Notes: generated from the letters alone by a model not told the origin. DNA of 49,557 nucleotides from Pseudomonadota bacterium (GCA_023399635.1 JAEWOP010000153.1:1-49557), one strand, 5' to 3'; shown: positions 1-8,500, counted from the stretch's first letter. A program made the numbers and translations.

Positions 1-469
1 AGGCGTCGAGCGGCACGTAGTCCGTCGGGCGGCGCGGGTGGTCTGACGGACGCTCGACGGCACAGAAGGTCGTGTGGCGGAGGCCGAGGCGGCGCGCCTG
101 TGCTTCCCGCTCGGCGAAGAAGGTGACACCGATGCCGCGGCCCCGATAGGTGGGCAGGAGAACGCTTTCACCGAAGTAGAAATAGTCCGCGGGCTCGCGT
201 CTGGATGCGAGGAAAGGTGCCCGTACCTCTGCGGTTTCCGTTGTCATGGGGGTGCCCGTGGAGGCGCCGACGACTTCAGTCCCGTCAAACGCCAGCACGA
301 AGATCGAGCCTTCCGACCTCATATAGGTAGCGAGATAGCGCTCCTCGTAACCGAGATCGCCGTCGTAGAGATACGGAAAGTCACGGAACACGGTGATGCG
401 CAGCCTCGCAAGGTCGGCAAGATGATGAACAGCATCGGCTCCGGAAAAGGTTCTGATTTCAAGTGTCAT
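1..469 (-). CDS. GNAT family N-acetyltransferase (partial, cut by window edge)
   Basis: An open frame starts at ATG 469 on the minus strand and runs off the left edge without a stop, so about 156 residues are visible and the C-terminus is missing. It begins MTLEIRTFSGADAV. A later stretch, YRGRGIGVTFFAERE, is the acetyl-CoA-binding motif A of GNAT proteins (R/Q-x-x-G-x-G/A), preceded by a beta-strand-like YFYFGESVLLPTY. These proteins move an acetyl group from acetyl-CoA to a small amine or protein N-terminus. The substrate cannot be told. The start is preceded by a weak GGAAAC ribosome site. It is divergent from the NTF2-like gene at 551, with 81 bases between the two starts. Confidence 0.8.
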   Translation of the reverse strand, partial: MTLEIRTFSGADAVHHLADLARLRITVFRDFPYLYDGDLGYEERYLATYMRSEGSIFVLAFDGTEVVGASTGTPMTTETAEVRAPFLASRREPADYFYFGESVLLPTYRGRGIGVTFFAEREAQARRLGLRHTTFCAVERPSDHPRRPTDYVPLDA

Positions 470-550
470 GAATTGTTTCCAGCCGGTTGCGCAGCGTTTA
501 TACAGTCAGCCACCACCCGATCCAACCCTTCGACAATGACGAGGATCCGC

Positions 551-952
551 ATGACTGCCACAGATATCGTCCGCGCCTATTACGACGCCTTCAACGCACA
601 GGATATGGACCGTTTTCTCGCACTTCTGACCGACGACGTTGTCCATGACATCAATCAGGGCGAACGGCAGGTGGGCAAGCAGGCATTCGCCACCTTCATG
701 GACCACATGAACCGCTGCTATCGCGAGGAATTGACGGACATGGTGGTCATGGCGAACGAGGACGGTACCCGCGCGGCGGCAGAATTCATCGTCAATGGCG
801 AATACCTTGCAACGGACGAGGGCCTGCCCGAAGCCAATGGTCAGACCTACCGCCTGCCCGCCGGGGCCTTCTTCGAGATCCGGGATGGCAAGGTGGCGCG
901 GGTCACCAACTACTACAGTCTGAATGACTGGATCGCGCAGGTTTCCGCCTGA
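551..952 (+). CDS. NTF2-like / SnoaL-type ketosteroid isomerase-related protein
   Basis: 133 residues, MTATDIVRAYYDAFNAQDMD at the N-terminus, which is the usual first helix of the NTF2/SnoaL alpha+beta cone fold. The C-terminal half, FFEIRDGKVARVTNYY, is the family's closing beta-sheet signature. Length fits a single-domain member. The ATG at 551 is chosen because GAGG lies seven bases upstream; an earlier in-frame ATG at 536 lacks this and would add only five residues, and the longer open frame back to 74 runs over the divergent GNAT gene. Members act as small isomerases, hydratases or ligand binders in the cytoplasm. No substrate can be inferred here and no neighbour suggests a pathway. 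Confidence 0.82.
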   Translation: MTATDIVRAYYDAFNAQDMDRFLALLTDDVVHDINQGERQVGKQAFATFMDHMNRCYREELTDMVVMANEDGTRAAAEFIVNGEYLATDEGLPEANGQTYRLPAGAFFEIRDGKVARVTNYYSLNDWIAQVSA

Positions 953-1131
953 GCGTAGCCTCCCGTCGGTTGCCCAAGTTTCGCCGCGCCAGCCCACATG
1001 CAGCCGCAATGTACGGCAATAGGGCTGGAGGAGAATGTGCCAGTGTGCTTCGTCACGCGAGCTGAGAAGGATCCGGTGACCTGAACAGGCTTAGGAGAGA
1101 ACGGGTCGGGCCACTGATCGCAGGCGCGGTC

Positions 1132-2634
1132 GTGCTACTCCTGTCGCTGGTGGCGGCCGCAGCGATGGAGCGCATGCGTGCTCAGCAAGACCTGCAAGAT
1201 CTGGGCATGGTTGCCGATCGCATCGCCGGGCGGATCGAAAGCCAGACCTCGCTTTTGTATTTTCTCCGTTCCTTCCTGGTTGCCAACGACTATGGCGTGG
1301 ATGTCACCGACATTCGCCGGTTTCTCAATATTGGTGACGAGCGTAACCTGACCGGGGGCATGCAGGGGATCGGGGTCGCACTTTTTCAGCCGGCGGACCG
1401 GCTCTCGGACGCAATCCAGCTCCTGCGCTCTTCCTATGGTGGTGATCAGCGCATCTGGCCTGAAACCGAGCAACCGCACCGTTTCCCGATCGTGCTCCTC
1501 GAGCCTGCAGACGCGCGCAACCAGGCAGCCATCGGCTACGACATGTATGCCGAACCTGTCCGACGTGAAGCGATGGATCGCGCCTGGCGCTCGGGCAAGG
1601 CGACCGCGAGTGCGCCGGTAGAGCTGGTGCAGGAAATCACCGATGACAAACAGAAGGGCTTTCTGATCTACCTCCCGGTTGCGCGCCCCGACGGCCCTAT
1701 CCATGGCATGGTGTTCGCACCCTATCGCATGGGCGACCTGATGAGTACGGCACTGTCATCGCCAACCGATCTTGGGGTCGAAGCACAGGTCGTGGACGTC
1801 GCAACTGGCACGGTGATGCTGGAGTCGGAAACGAGATCAAGATGGCGAGGGAGTTTCCCCATCACTGTCGCCGATCGCCAGTGGCGCGTCGATCTTGCCT
1901 ATCGCAACGATGGCAGCGTGCTCACGCGTCCTTCGCTGATCACGCTGCTGATCGGTGGCGTGTTCGCGGTCCTGTTGCAGCGGCTGCTACAGCAGCGGGA
2001 GCAGCGAATTCTCGCGGAACGTGAAGTGGCGCGCGAAGCCAAGCAAGCCGCGGAGCTGCGTGGCCTTCTTCTCGACGAAACAAAGCACCGGCTGAAGAAT
2101 TCCATCGCCCGCATCTCCGGGATTGCGCGACTGACCGCGCGGGAAGCGGAAAGCAAGGAGGAGTTCCTGGAGGCGCTGGAGCGCCAGCTTCAAGCCTTGG
2201 CGGCGGCTCAAGACCTGCTTAGTCCGTCGCGCGGTGAAAATGTCGATCTAAGGGCGCTGCTCGAAGCGGAGCTTGCCTCCGTCGGTGGCAGAACCGAATC
2301 GATCACGATTGGAGGGCCGCCCCTCCTGCTCGATTCCAATCAAGCCCAGGCACTGGGCCTCGTGTTGCACGAACTGCTAACCAATGCCTTGAAATACGGG
2401 GCGCTCGGCGCTGCTGGCGGTCATCTGGATGTGCGCTGGACTGCTGAAAGTTCAGCGCGCTTGGAATGGGTTGAGCAGAGTGCGAGGATTGTCGATCTGA
2501 CCGTCAGCGGTTTCGGCACGCGGTTGATCGAGACGCTGGTAAAGCGGCAGCTGCGCGGCACGCTCTCCCGAACCGTGTCGGAGGATCGCTATCAGTTGAT
2601 CATCGATTGGCCCCTGCCGACTGCCCTGCTTTGA
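1132..2634 (+). CDS. CHASE-domain membrane sensor histidine kinase, HWE family
   Basis: About 500 residues from the first standard start (GTG 1132). Order: N-terminal hydrophobic segment, extracytoplasmic CHASE-like region (about 20-265), second membrane segment around LITLLIGGVFAVLL, a short coiled coil rich in R/E/Q, then the kinase. The phosphoacceptor is in ETKHRLKNSI, the N-box in LHELLTNALKYG, and LEWVEQ plus GFGTRLIETLV give the W-x-E signature of HWE kinases. CHASE domains bind small extracellular ligands. No response regulator gene lies in the window, so this is an orphan kinase. The start is doubtful: reading upstream in frame to CTG 1081 adds basic residues and half a membrane helix (LNRLRRERVGPLIAGAVV), and AGAAGGA at 1065-1071 is well spaced for CTG 1081. 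Confidence 0.88.
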   Translation: MLLLSLVAAAAMERMRAQQDLQDLGMVADRIAGRIESQTSLLYFLRSFLVANDYGVDVTDIRRFLNIGDERNLTGGMQGIGVALFQPADRLSDAIQLLRSSYGGDQRIWPETEQPHRFPIVLLEPADARNQAAIGYDMYAEPVRREAMDRAWRSGKATASAPVELVQEITDDKQKGFLIYLPVARPDGPIHGMVFAPYRMGDLMSTALSSPTDLGVEAQVVDVATGTVMLESETRSRWRGSFPITVADRQWRVDLAYRNDGSVLTRPSLITLLIGGVFAVLLQRLLQQREQRILAEREVAREAKQAAELRGLLLDETKHRLKNSIARISGIARLTAREAESKEEFLEALERQLQALAAAQDLLSPSRGENVDLRALLEAELASVGGRTESITIGGPPLLLDSNQAQALGLVLHELLTNALKYGALGAAGGHLDVRWTAESSARLEWVEQSARIVDLTVSGFGTRLIETLVKRQLRGTLSRTVSEDRYQLIIDWPLPTALL

Positions 2635-2644
2635 GAGGTTCTTG

Positions 2645-3877
2645 TCAGACGAAGCCAAGGCCGATTCCGGCAAGCGCGGTGAAGACAACCACGATCCAGG
2701 GCGGCGCTTTCCAGACCACCAGAAGCAGGAAACCTGCAAGCGCCAGCGCAAAGTCCTGGGGCCTCGTAATAGCGCTTGTCCAGACCGGGCTATAAAGTGC
2801 AGCGCCGAGAATGCCAACAACGGCGGCATTGGCGCCCCGCATCGCCGCCTGGGCCAGCGGCCGGCGACGAAAGCGGCCCCAGAAAGGGAGCACGCCCAAG
2901 AGCAGCAGGAAGCCAGGCGCGAAGATGGCGAGAAGGGCAATTGACGCGCCAAGCATGCCGTTAGGCTCCGGACCTGCGACGGCCCCGAGATAAGCGGCGA
3001 AGGTGAAAAGCGGACCGGGCACAGCTTGCGCGGCACCGTAGCCGGCAAGGAACGCATCCTCGCTGACCCAGCCCGACGCCACAACCTCCGCCTGCAGAAG
3101 CGGCAAGACGACATGACCTCCGCCAAAGACAAGTGCGCCGGCGCGGTAGAAGGCGTCTGCCAGCGAAAGCCCCTGCAGCTCAGCAAGGCCGGCCAGAAAG
3201 GGCAGGCCGATCAGCAGCACGAAGAACATTGCCAGGCAGGTGGTGCCGAAGCGTCGGGAGAGGGGAAAGGTAAGGTGTGTGGTGTCTGAAACGGCGCCAT
3301 TACGGCAAAGTAGAAGGCCGGCAAGCGCGCCAAGAACGATGGCTGCAACCTGGCCCGCGGATCCGGCCGAAGCAACCACAATGACCACCGCGCCAAGTGC
3401 GATCCCGGCGCGTACGCGATCGGGTGTCAGCGTTTTGGCCATGCCCCAGACGGCCTGCGCCACAACGGCAACGGCAACCAGCTTCAGCCCGTGCAAGAGG
3501 CCGGCACCGACCTGCCCGTCGAAGGCGGCCGCAGCAAAGCTGAAAAGGACGAGCAACAGCGCGGAAGGCAGGGTGAAGGCTGTCCAGGCGGCCAGCGCTC
3601 CAAAAGGGCCACCGCGCAAGAGCCCGAGCGCAAACCCTACTTGGCTGGAGGCCGGGCCAGGGAGGAATTGGCAGAGCGCCACGAGATCGGCGTAGCCTTC
3701 CTCGTTGATCCATCTGCGGCGCACAACCAGTTCGTCACGGAAATAACCGAGATGGGCAATCGGGCCGCCAAAAGAGGTGAGCCCAAGCTTCAAGAAGGCG
3801 AGGAAGACTTCGCCGGCTGTGCCGCGAGAGCCACTGGGCGTGTCTGGTAATATGGTGGGCCCGGTCGGTGGCGGCAC
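2645..3877 (-). CDS. chrA: Chromate efflux transporter, CHR family (ChrA)
   Basis: 410 residues, the usual length of the two-domain CHR family. The N-terminal half carries FLKLGLTSFGGPIAHLGYF and CQFLPGPASSQ; the C-terminal half carries ALVFGGGHVVLPLLQ and AQAVPGPLFTFAAYLGA, the duplicated SFGGP/PGP signatures. About ten hydrophobic segments are visible. Members export chromate or take up sulfate-like anions across the inner membrane. The start is a GTG at 3877, supported by AAGGA nine bases upstream on that strand; no ATG lies nearby in frame. There is no chrB regulator beside it. It diverges from the XRE-cupin gene at 4091, so the two may share a control region. The exact anion is inferred from the family only. 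Confidence 0.9.
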   Translation of the reverse strand: MPPPTGPTILPDTPSGSRGTAGEVFLAFLKLGLTSFGGPIAHLGYFRDELVVRRRWINEEGYADLVALCQFLPGPASSQVGFALGLLRGGPFGALAAWTAFTLPSALLLVLFSFAAAAFDGQVGAGLLHGLKLVAVAVVAQAVWGMAKTLTPDRVRAGIALGAVVIVVASAGSAGQVAAIVLGALAGLLLCRNGAVSDTTHLTFPLSRRFGTTCLAMFFVLLIGLPFLAGLAELQGLSLADAFYRAGALVFGGGHVVLPLLQAEVVASGWVSEDAFLAGYGAAQAVPGPLFTFAAYLGAVAGPEPNGMLGASIALLAIFAPGFLLLLGVLPFWGRFRRRPLAQAAMRGANAAVVGILGAALYSPVWTSAITRPQDFALALAGFLLLVVWKAPPWIVVVFTALAGIGLGFV

Positions 3878-4061
3878 AGGCGATGTTCCTTTGGTGTCTG
3901 TCTTCGATTCTGCGGTAACTGTAGAGGAACCGGATGAACCAATCTTGTCGCTACGCTCGTCTGGCTCGGCAAAGGCAAGCTCTCAGGGCCGAGCGGCTGT
4001 GGCAAGCATCCACTTCCCAGCGGCGAAAAGATGGGGAGGACCCCTTCATTCATGCTTGACT

Positions 4062-4094
4062 CCATTATATGAGAGCTGAATTATCACATAATGG
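4062..4094. promoter_or_regulatory. Inverted repeat and promoter-like elements overlapping the XRE-cupin start codon
   Basis: Arms CCATTATATGA (4062-4072) and TCACATAATGG (4084-4094) match at 10 of 11 positions when one is reversed, with an 11-base spacer. The right arm includes the ATG at 4091. TTGACT at 4056-4061 could be a -35 element, with AATTAT 17 bases on as a poor -10. If so, transcription would begin at or near the ATG. The natural guess is an autoregulatory operator for the XRE protein; this is inference from position and symmetry. Confidence 0.5.
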
Positions 4095-4663
4095 AAAACG
4101 CAGTGTCAGTAGATGTGTCTATCGCCGAGCGGGTACGCGCCTTGCGTACCAAGCACAGCTTGACCCTCGACATGCTGGCAGAACGCTCCGGCGTCAGCCG
4201 GGCCATGATCTCGCGTATTGAGCGGGCTGAGGTAAGCCCTACGGCTGCCCTGCTTGCTCGGATCTGCGAGGCACTGGGGCTGACGCTGTCGACCTTTTTC
4301 GCCGATGACGCTACCCCTGTTTCGCCTGTCAGCCGAAAGGGTGAACAGCGGCTCTGGCGCGATCCGCATACCGGCTATCTCCGCCGCTCCGTATCCCCGG
4401 CGGGCATGGGAAGCCGGGTGGATATCGTTGAGGTGGAGTTTCCGGCCGGTGCCCGCGTCAGTTTTCCGGCCCGGGTCGAAAGCCGGGTGATGACCCAGCA
4501 TGTCTGGCTGTTCGAGGGCCTGCTGGAGATGAGGATCGGTGAAACGGTCCATCGGCTGGAGCCGGGCGACTGCCTGTTCATGGATATCGGCGACGAGTTC
4601 GCCTTCTACAACCCAGGCAACTATCCGGCACGCTACGCGGTGATCCTTGATCGGGGACGCTGA
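4091..4663 (+). CDS. XRE family transcriptional regulator with cupin sensor domain
   Basis: 190 residues. Residues about 10-65 form a helix-turn-helix of the Cro/CI type (LDMLAERSGVSRAMISRIER, then the LARICEALGLTLSTFF tail typical of this group). Residues about 110-185 form a cupin_2 beta-barrel with RLEPGDCLFMDIGDEFAFYN. Such proteins bind operator DNA and sense a small ligand in the barrel. ATG 4091 has no ribosome site, whereas GTG 4103 has GGA seven bases upstream, so translation may be leaderless or begin four codons later. The GNAT gene follows after 36 bases in the same direction and is probably co-transcribed. An inverted repeat over the start suggests autoregulation. Confidence 0.9.
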   Translation: MENAVSVDVSIAERVRALRTKHSLTLDMLAERSGVSRAMISRIERAEVSPTAALLARICEALGLTLSTFFADDATPVSPVSRKGEQRLWRDPHTGYLRRSVSPAGMGSRVDIVEVEFPAGARVSFPARVESRVMTQHVWLFEGLLEMRIGETVHRLEPGDCLFMDIGDEFAFYNPGNYPARYAVILDRGR

Positions 4664-4699
4664 GCCGAAGGCCAACAGGGGCAAAAGGAAGCTAAAAAG

Positions 4700-5221
4700 G
4701 TGACACCCATCATTCGCATCGCCGATGCCGACACTGCCCAAGCAGCTGTTGCAGATCTTTGCGACGTGCTTGCCGATTGTATCAACGGCGGCGCCTCGCT
4801 TGGCTTCATGATGCCCTATGCGCCTGAAGACGCCGCCGAATACTGGGCTGACATCGCGCGTCAGGTGAAAACAGGCGCCATTATTCTCGCACTTGCCGAG
4901 AACGATGGAAGGGTGGTTGGCGCGGTGCAAGTGGGGTTAGCCACAAAGCCGAACCAGCCACATCGCGGCGACCTGATGAAGTTGCTGGTACACCGGTCTG
5001 CCCGCGGCCATGGCATTTCGCGCCGCCTGATGGATGCGGTGGAGGCGGAGGCGGCGCGGCGGGGCCTAACCCTGCTGGTGCTCGACACGGCCAGCGGCAG
5101 CGATGCGGAGCAAATCTATCCCCGCTTTGGTTGGCAGAGCGTAGGCGTCATTCCCGATTATGCGCTTTGGCCGCAGGGCGGGTTCTGCGACACGACGCTG
5201 TTCTACAAGCGGATCGGCTGA
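4700..5221 (+). CDS. GNAT family N-acetyltransferase
   Basis: 173 residues from GTG 4700, with AAAAGGAAG upstream as ribosome site. The core GNAT strand and motif A are visible: GAVQVGLATKPNQPHRGDLMKLLVHRSARGHGISRRLMD breaks down into strand beta-4 (VGAVQVGLA), then KLLVHRSARGHGISRRLM with the R-x-x-G-x-G/S pyrophosphate loop, followed by LLVLDTASGSDAEQIYPRFGWQ, where the Y-x-x-x-G-W signature marks the acceptor end. It likely acetylates a small molecule, perhaps a toxic amine or antibiotic, but the substrate is not deducible. It sits 36 bases behind the XRE-cupin regulator, which may control it, and is convergent with the MFS gene. Confidence 0.88.
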   Translation: MTPIIRIADADTAQAAVADLCDVLADCINGGASLGFMMPYAPEDAAEYWADIARQVKTGAIILALAENDGRVVGAVQVGLATKPNQPHRGDLMKLLVHRSARGHGISRRLMDAVEAEAARRGLTLLVLDTASGSDAEQIYPRFGWQSVGVIPDYALWPQGGFCDTTLFYKRIG

Positions 5222-5226
5222 CTTGC

Positions 5227-6453
5227 TCAGGCCCCGTCTGGCTGAGATGATATGCGCCGCTCGGTGAGCGGATAGGTGAGCGCAATCGCCGGCAGCGCCA
5301 GCCCGATCAGCGAGGCAAGTAGCCAGCCGCCTTCAGCATAGGCCCAGACGCCGACAGCGGAACCGATGGCGCCGCCGCAAAAGAAGGTTGCCATGTAGAG
5401 ACCGTTCAGGCGGCTGCGCAGGTCCGCACCGAGACCGTAAATCGCCCTCTGACCGATGACGAGGGTCATGGTGACACCAAAATCAAGCAGGACGGCGGCA
5501 AGCGTGAGCATCACCAGAGCGGTCATCGAGCCTTCCTGCGCGATGTGAGTGATGAGGAAGGCAATGCCCACCGATGCGATGCCGAAGAGAGTGGCAGGGC
5601 GACCGAGATTGCGGTCGGCAAGCCGTCCGGCGATTGGCGACGCAACGGCCCCAGCGACGCCGGCAAGCGCAAAAAGGGCGATACCGGATTGGGTAAGCGC
5701 AAAGCTTGGCCCGGCAAGCACCAGCGGCGTCACTGTCCAGAAGAGACTGAAGGCGGAGAATTGGCAGGCCTGGTAGAAGGCCCGGCGGCGCAACACTGGC
5801 TGCGAGGCGTAGAGGGCCACCATGGATGCCAGGAGCCCGCCATAGGAGAGCCTTGTCTGTGGCATCCTCTTTGGCAGGCGCGTGGAAAGGGCAACACCAA
5901 GCACGATCATGACGCCGGCGGATAAAAAGAACACGACATGCCAGGAGGAGAAGCTGGCGATAAAGCTTGCCACGGGTCTGGCCATCATGATGCCGATCAT
6001 CAGCCCGCTCATGACATTTCCAACCACGCGCCCGCGCTGAGCATCCGGCGCCAGACTGGCGGCGAAGGGTACGATGATCTGAACCGCTGTCGAAGCAAGG
6101 CCGAGGGCGAGCGACGCAGCCAGGAGGGTAAGTGCCGAGGTCGACGCTCCGGCAGCCAGAAGCGCAATCGTGGTCGCCGCGATCATTGTCAGGATCAGCC
6201 GACGGTTCTCCAGAAGGTCGCCCAGCGGCACGATCAGAAGCAGGCCGATGCCATAGCCGATCTGCGTCAGCGTCACGATCAGGCCCGTCAAATGTGGCGG
6301 CAAGCCGATTGAGGCGGCGATCGGGCCGGCAAGCGGTTGGGCGTAGTAAAGATTGGCGACGACCAGCCCGCAGGCTGCCGCCAGCATGAATGTCATGGTC
6401 GCAGACAGGCCAGGAGCGGCAGGAGAGGTTGCATTCGTAGTCTGCAAGGACAT
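5227..6453 (-). CDS. MFS transporter, drug-efflux-like
   Basis: 408 residues from ATG 6453 (MSLQTTNATSPAAPG), chosen because AAGGAAG stands five bases upstream; the open frame extends 19 codons further but without a ribosome site. Twelve hydrophobic segments are visible. VANLYYAQPLAGPIAASIG after the first helix and a motif-A-like loop (LGDLLENRRLILT) between helices 2 and 3 place it with the bacterial YnfM/arabinose-efflux-like exporters. It works in the inner membrane, driven by proton exchange. Its substrate is unknown. Its stop lies six bases from the stop of the GNAT gene on the other strand. Confidence 0.9.
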   Translation of the reverse strand: MSLQTTNATSPAAPGLSATMTFMLAAACGLVVANLYYAQPLAGPIAASIGLPPHLTGLIVTLTQIGYGIGLLLIVPLGDLLENRRLILTMIAATTIALLAAGASTSALTLLAASLALGLASTAVQIIVPFAASLAPDAQRGRVVGNVMSGLMIGIMMARPVASFIASFSSWHVVFFLSAGVMIVLGVALSTRLPKRMPQTRLSYGGLLASMVALYASQPVLRRRAFYQACQFSAFSLFWTVTPLVLAGPSFALTQSGIALFALAGVAGAVASPIAGRLADRNLGRPATLFGIASVGIAFLITHIAQEGSMTALVMLTLAAVLLDFGVTMTLVIGQRAIYGLGADLRSRLNGLYMATFFCGGAIGSAVGVWAYAEGGWLLASLIGLALPAIALTYPLTERRISSQPDGA

Positions 6454-6635
6454 CGGAACTTCCTTGGGAGGAGGGATGACAAGTAATCGACGCCGGCCGC
6501 GGCGGCCCATCAGTTCGATAGCTTGAGGGCAGCATGCACGGAAGCCAGCAGCGGAGCGTCATCCGGAAAAAGAAGGGAACGGATCTCTATGGCGAAGGTT
6601 AGCCTGATGTCCCCACACAACATGACGGAGGCACC

Positions 6636-6806
6636 ATGAGCAAGAGCGACGTTAAGGAAAGCATCAAGAAGGCCGAGCAACAGGTGGAGAACACCAGCGC
6701 TGGCGGGCATCTTGGTGGCACCTATTACGGACAGGAGGCTGACGGCAAGACTTCGTCGAGCAACTCCAATGTTGGCCGCAACAGGCCCAACACTGGGGAT
6801 GCCTGA
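6636..6806 (+). CDS. Small hydrophilic protein, 56 aa, unknown function
   Basis: A short frame starts at ATG 6636 with CGGAGG just upstream (6625-6630) and ends at TGA 6804. The protein begins MSKSDVKESIKKAEQQVEN, which should form an amphipathic helix, followed by a glycine-rich GGHLGGTYYGQ and a Ser/Asn-rich tail. There is no signal peptide, membrane segment or cysteine. A strong intrinsic terminator stands 28 bases after the stop, which supports a real single-gene transcript. It resembles small stress-associated proteins often left unannotated in rhizobia, but I cannot name a family. Confidence 0.72.
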   Translation: MSKSDVKESIKKAEQQVENTSAGGHLGGTYYGQEADGKTSSSNSNVGRNRPNTGDA

Positions 6807-6833
6807 GCGCATCCGTGGCCTGAACATCCCTTG

Positions 6834-6862
6834 AAAGCCCCGCCTGCTTGCGGGGCTTTTTT
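6834..6862 (+). terminator. Intrinsic terminator after the 56-aa gene
   Basis: AAAGCCCCGC, loop CTGCTT, GCGGGGCTTTTTT: a ten-base stem running into a T-tract, placed 28 bases after the stop of the small gene at 6636-6806. Confidence 0.88.
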
Positions 6863-6968
6863 CGGTGACACCTAGGCTTGAACTGAAGCAACAGAAGCGA
6901 CGTCAAATTTCGACCGTTCCTTGCACAGGATCTGACGTCAACAAGCCGCTTGAAAGTGCTGCGGTCTG

Positions 6969-7145
6969 TTAGCGAACGGCGGCCGATTGCGCGGTGAGGT
7001 CTTTTGCCAGGTAAACCCGTGCGGCTGACGTACCGCTGTCCATTGTTGCGGCAACATAGCTTCCGCCAGCAATGGCGATGAGCATGAAAACGACGGCCGT
7101 CCCAAGGCCACCTTTGGCCTGACGTGGGGCGTGATGATATGCCAT
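6969..7145 (-). CDS. Small single-pass membrane protein, 58 aa, unknown function
   Basis: The frame is open further upstream, but ATG 7145 is chosen: GGAGAG stands five bases before it, and the upstream part would run through a terminator. The protein reads MAYHHAPRQAKGGLGTAVVF followed by MLIAIAGGSYVAA, one membrane helix with a basic N-terminal side, then about 25 residues predicted outside (DSGTSAARVYLAKDLTAQSA). The helix and positive-inside pattern suggest an inner-membrane anchor. No family is recognised. It lies downstream of dctP1 on the same strand but is separated from it by a terminator, so it probably has its own promoter. Confidence 0.68.
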   Translation of the reverse strand: MAYHHAPRQAKGGLGTAVVFMLIAIAGGSYVAATMDSGTSAARVYLAKDLTAQSAAVR

Positions 7146-7230
7146 GAAGTCTCTCCGATGTGGTTTCACCCCAACGGATGACGCAACGGCAAGTTCCTCT
7201 GAAACGTCGCGAAAAGTAGATGTCGCTAAT

Positions 7231-7259
7231 AAAAAAAGAAGCCCCGGTGCGCCGGGGCT
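7231..7259 (-). terminator. Intrinsic terminator after the first TRAP binding-protein gene
   Basis: Read on the minus strand: AGCCCCGGCG, short loop, a pairing CGCCGGGGCT-type arm (inverted repeat AGCCCCGG/CCGGGGCT), then TTCTTTTTTT. It starts 28 bases after the stop of the gene at 7288-8394. Confidence 0.88.
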
Positions 7260-7287
7260 CAGGGATCGCTGCGGAAGGCCCTTTTTC

Positions 7288-8394
7288 TTAAAGCGCGCCA
7301 TTACGCTGCTGGATCATCATAAAGGTGTCGTAGCTGTATTCTGCAACCTGGGCCCACAGGTAAGCGTCCTTCTTGAAGGCCAGCTGGCTGTCATAGAGCT
7401 TCTTGAAGGCAGGGCTCTTTTCGGAGAGTTCTGCATAGGTCTCGACGGCGGCCTTGTAGCAGGCTTCCATGATTTCCTGGCTGAACGGCTTCAGGATCGC
7501 GCCATCGGCAACGAGCTGCTTCAACGCCACCGCGTTGCGAGCATCATAGTTGGCCAGCATGTTGTTGTTGGCCGAAGCGCAGGCGTTGGCGAGGATCTGC
7601 TGGTAGCTCTTGGGCAGGCTGTTCCACTTCTCCAGATTGAAGAAGGCATGCATGGCCGGGCCACCTTCCCACCAGGCCGGGTAGTAGTAATACTTGGCGA
7701 CCTTCTGGAAGCCGAGCTTCTGGTCGTCATATGGGCCCACGAATTCGGTGGCGTCGATCGTGCCTTTCTCGAGAGCCGGATAAACGTCGCCGGCAGCAAT
7801 CTGCTGGGGCGTCACGCCGACCTTTGTCATGATCTGGCCTGCAAGTCCGGCAATACGCATCTTGAGACCCTTGAGGTCGTCGAGCGTGTTGATCTCCTTG
7901 CGGAACCAGCCGCCCATCTGCGTGCCGCTGTTTCCGGCAGGAAGAGCGTATAGATTGCGGGGTTCGAGGAACTCGTTGATGAGCTCATTGCCGCCGCCAG
8001 CGGTAAACCAGGCGTTGGTCATGCGAGCGTTGAGGCCGAAGGGGATGGCCGTCCCAAGCGCGAAGGCCGGATCCTGTCCGATATAATAGTAGGAACAGGT
8101 GTGCGCCATCTCGACGGTTCCGGCAGCGACCGCGTCCGCAGCCTGCAGGCCCGGCACGATTTCGCCAGCTGCGAAGATCTCGATGGTGAACTGGCCGTCG
8201 GTGGCGTTCTTCACGCTTTCGGCGATCTCGTTGGCGGCGCCGAAGATGACGTCCAGGTTCTTCGGGAAGGATGAGGTAAGCCGCCAGGTGATCTTCGGCT
8301 GTTCCTGGGCAATGGCGGGAGCTGCGAGAGGCAGCATCGCTGCGGCACCTGCGCCGGCCGTGGCGGCCCGTTGCAGGAAGTCTCTGCGGTTCAT
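7288..8394 (-). CDS. dctP: TRAP transporter solute-binding protein, TakP-like (paralogue 1)
   Basis: 368 residues. NRRDFLQRA followed by an Ala-rich stretch ending PAIAQ is a twin-arginine signal peptide with a cleavage-like AQ|E junction. The mature protein has the DctP fold signatures GEIVPGLQAADAV, MGGWFRKEINTLDDLKGLKMRI, GTIDATEFVGPYDD and YYYPAWWEGGP. These match the TakP clade, whose Rhodobacter member binds alpha-keto acids with sodium; that substrate is family knowledge, not shown here. It acts in the periplasm and hands solute to a DctQ/DctM pair. No permease gene is adjacent. A near-copy lies upstream (8532-9638), collinear without gaps and identical at roughly seven residues in ten by eye. 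Confidence 0.93.
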   Translation of the reverse strand: MNRRDFLQRAATAGAGAAAMLPLAAPAIAQEQPKITWRLTSSFPKNLDVIFGAANEIAESVKNATDGQFTIEIFAAGEIVPGLQAADAVAAGTVEMAHTCSYYYIGQDPAFALGTAIPFGLNARMTNAWFTAGGGNELINEFLEPRNLYALPAGNSGTQMGGWFRKEINTLDDLKGLKMRIAGLAGQIMTKVGVTPQQIAAGDVYPALEKGTIDATEFVGPYDDQKLGFQKVAKYYYYPAWWEGGPAMHAFFNLEKWNSLPKSYQQILANACASANNNMLANYDARNAVALKQLVADGAILKPFSQEIMEACYKAAVETYAELSEKSPAFKKLYDSQLAFKKDAYLWAQVAEYSYDTFMMIQQRNGAL

Positions 8395-8500
8395 GGTTTC
8401 CTCCTCGAAAAACAGTTCTTGTCGTGCACAGCACTAGGACCTTGCAGAGCAGCCCCGCAAGCGGATTCGTTTGCTCTGGTGCAGACGCGTCGAAGTAAGA

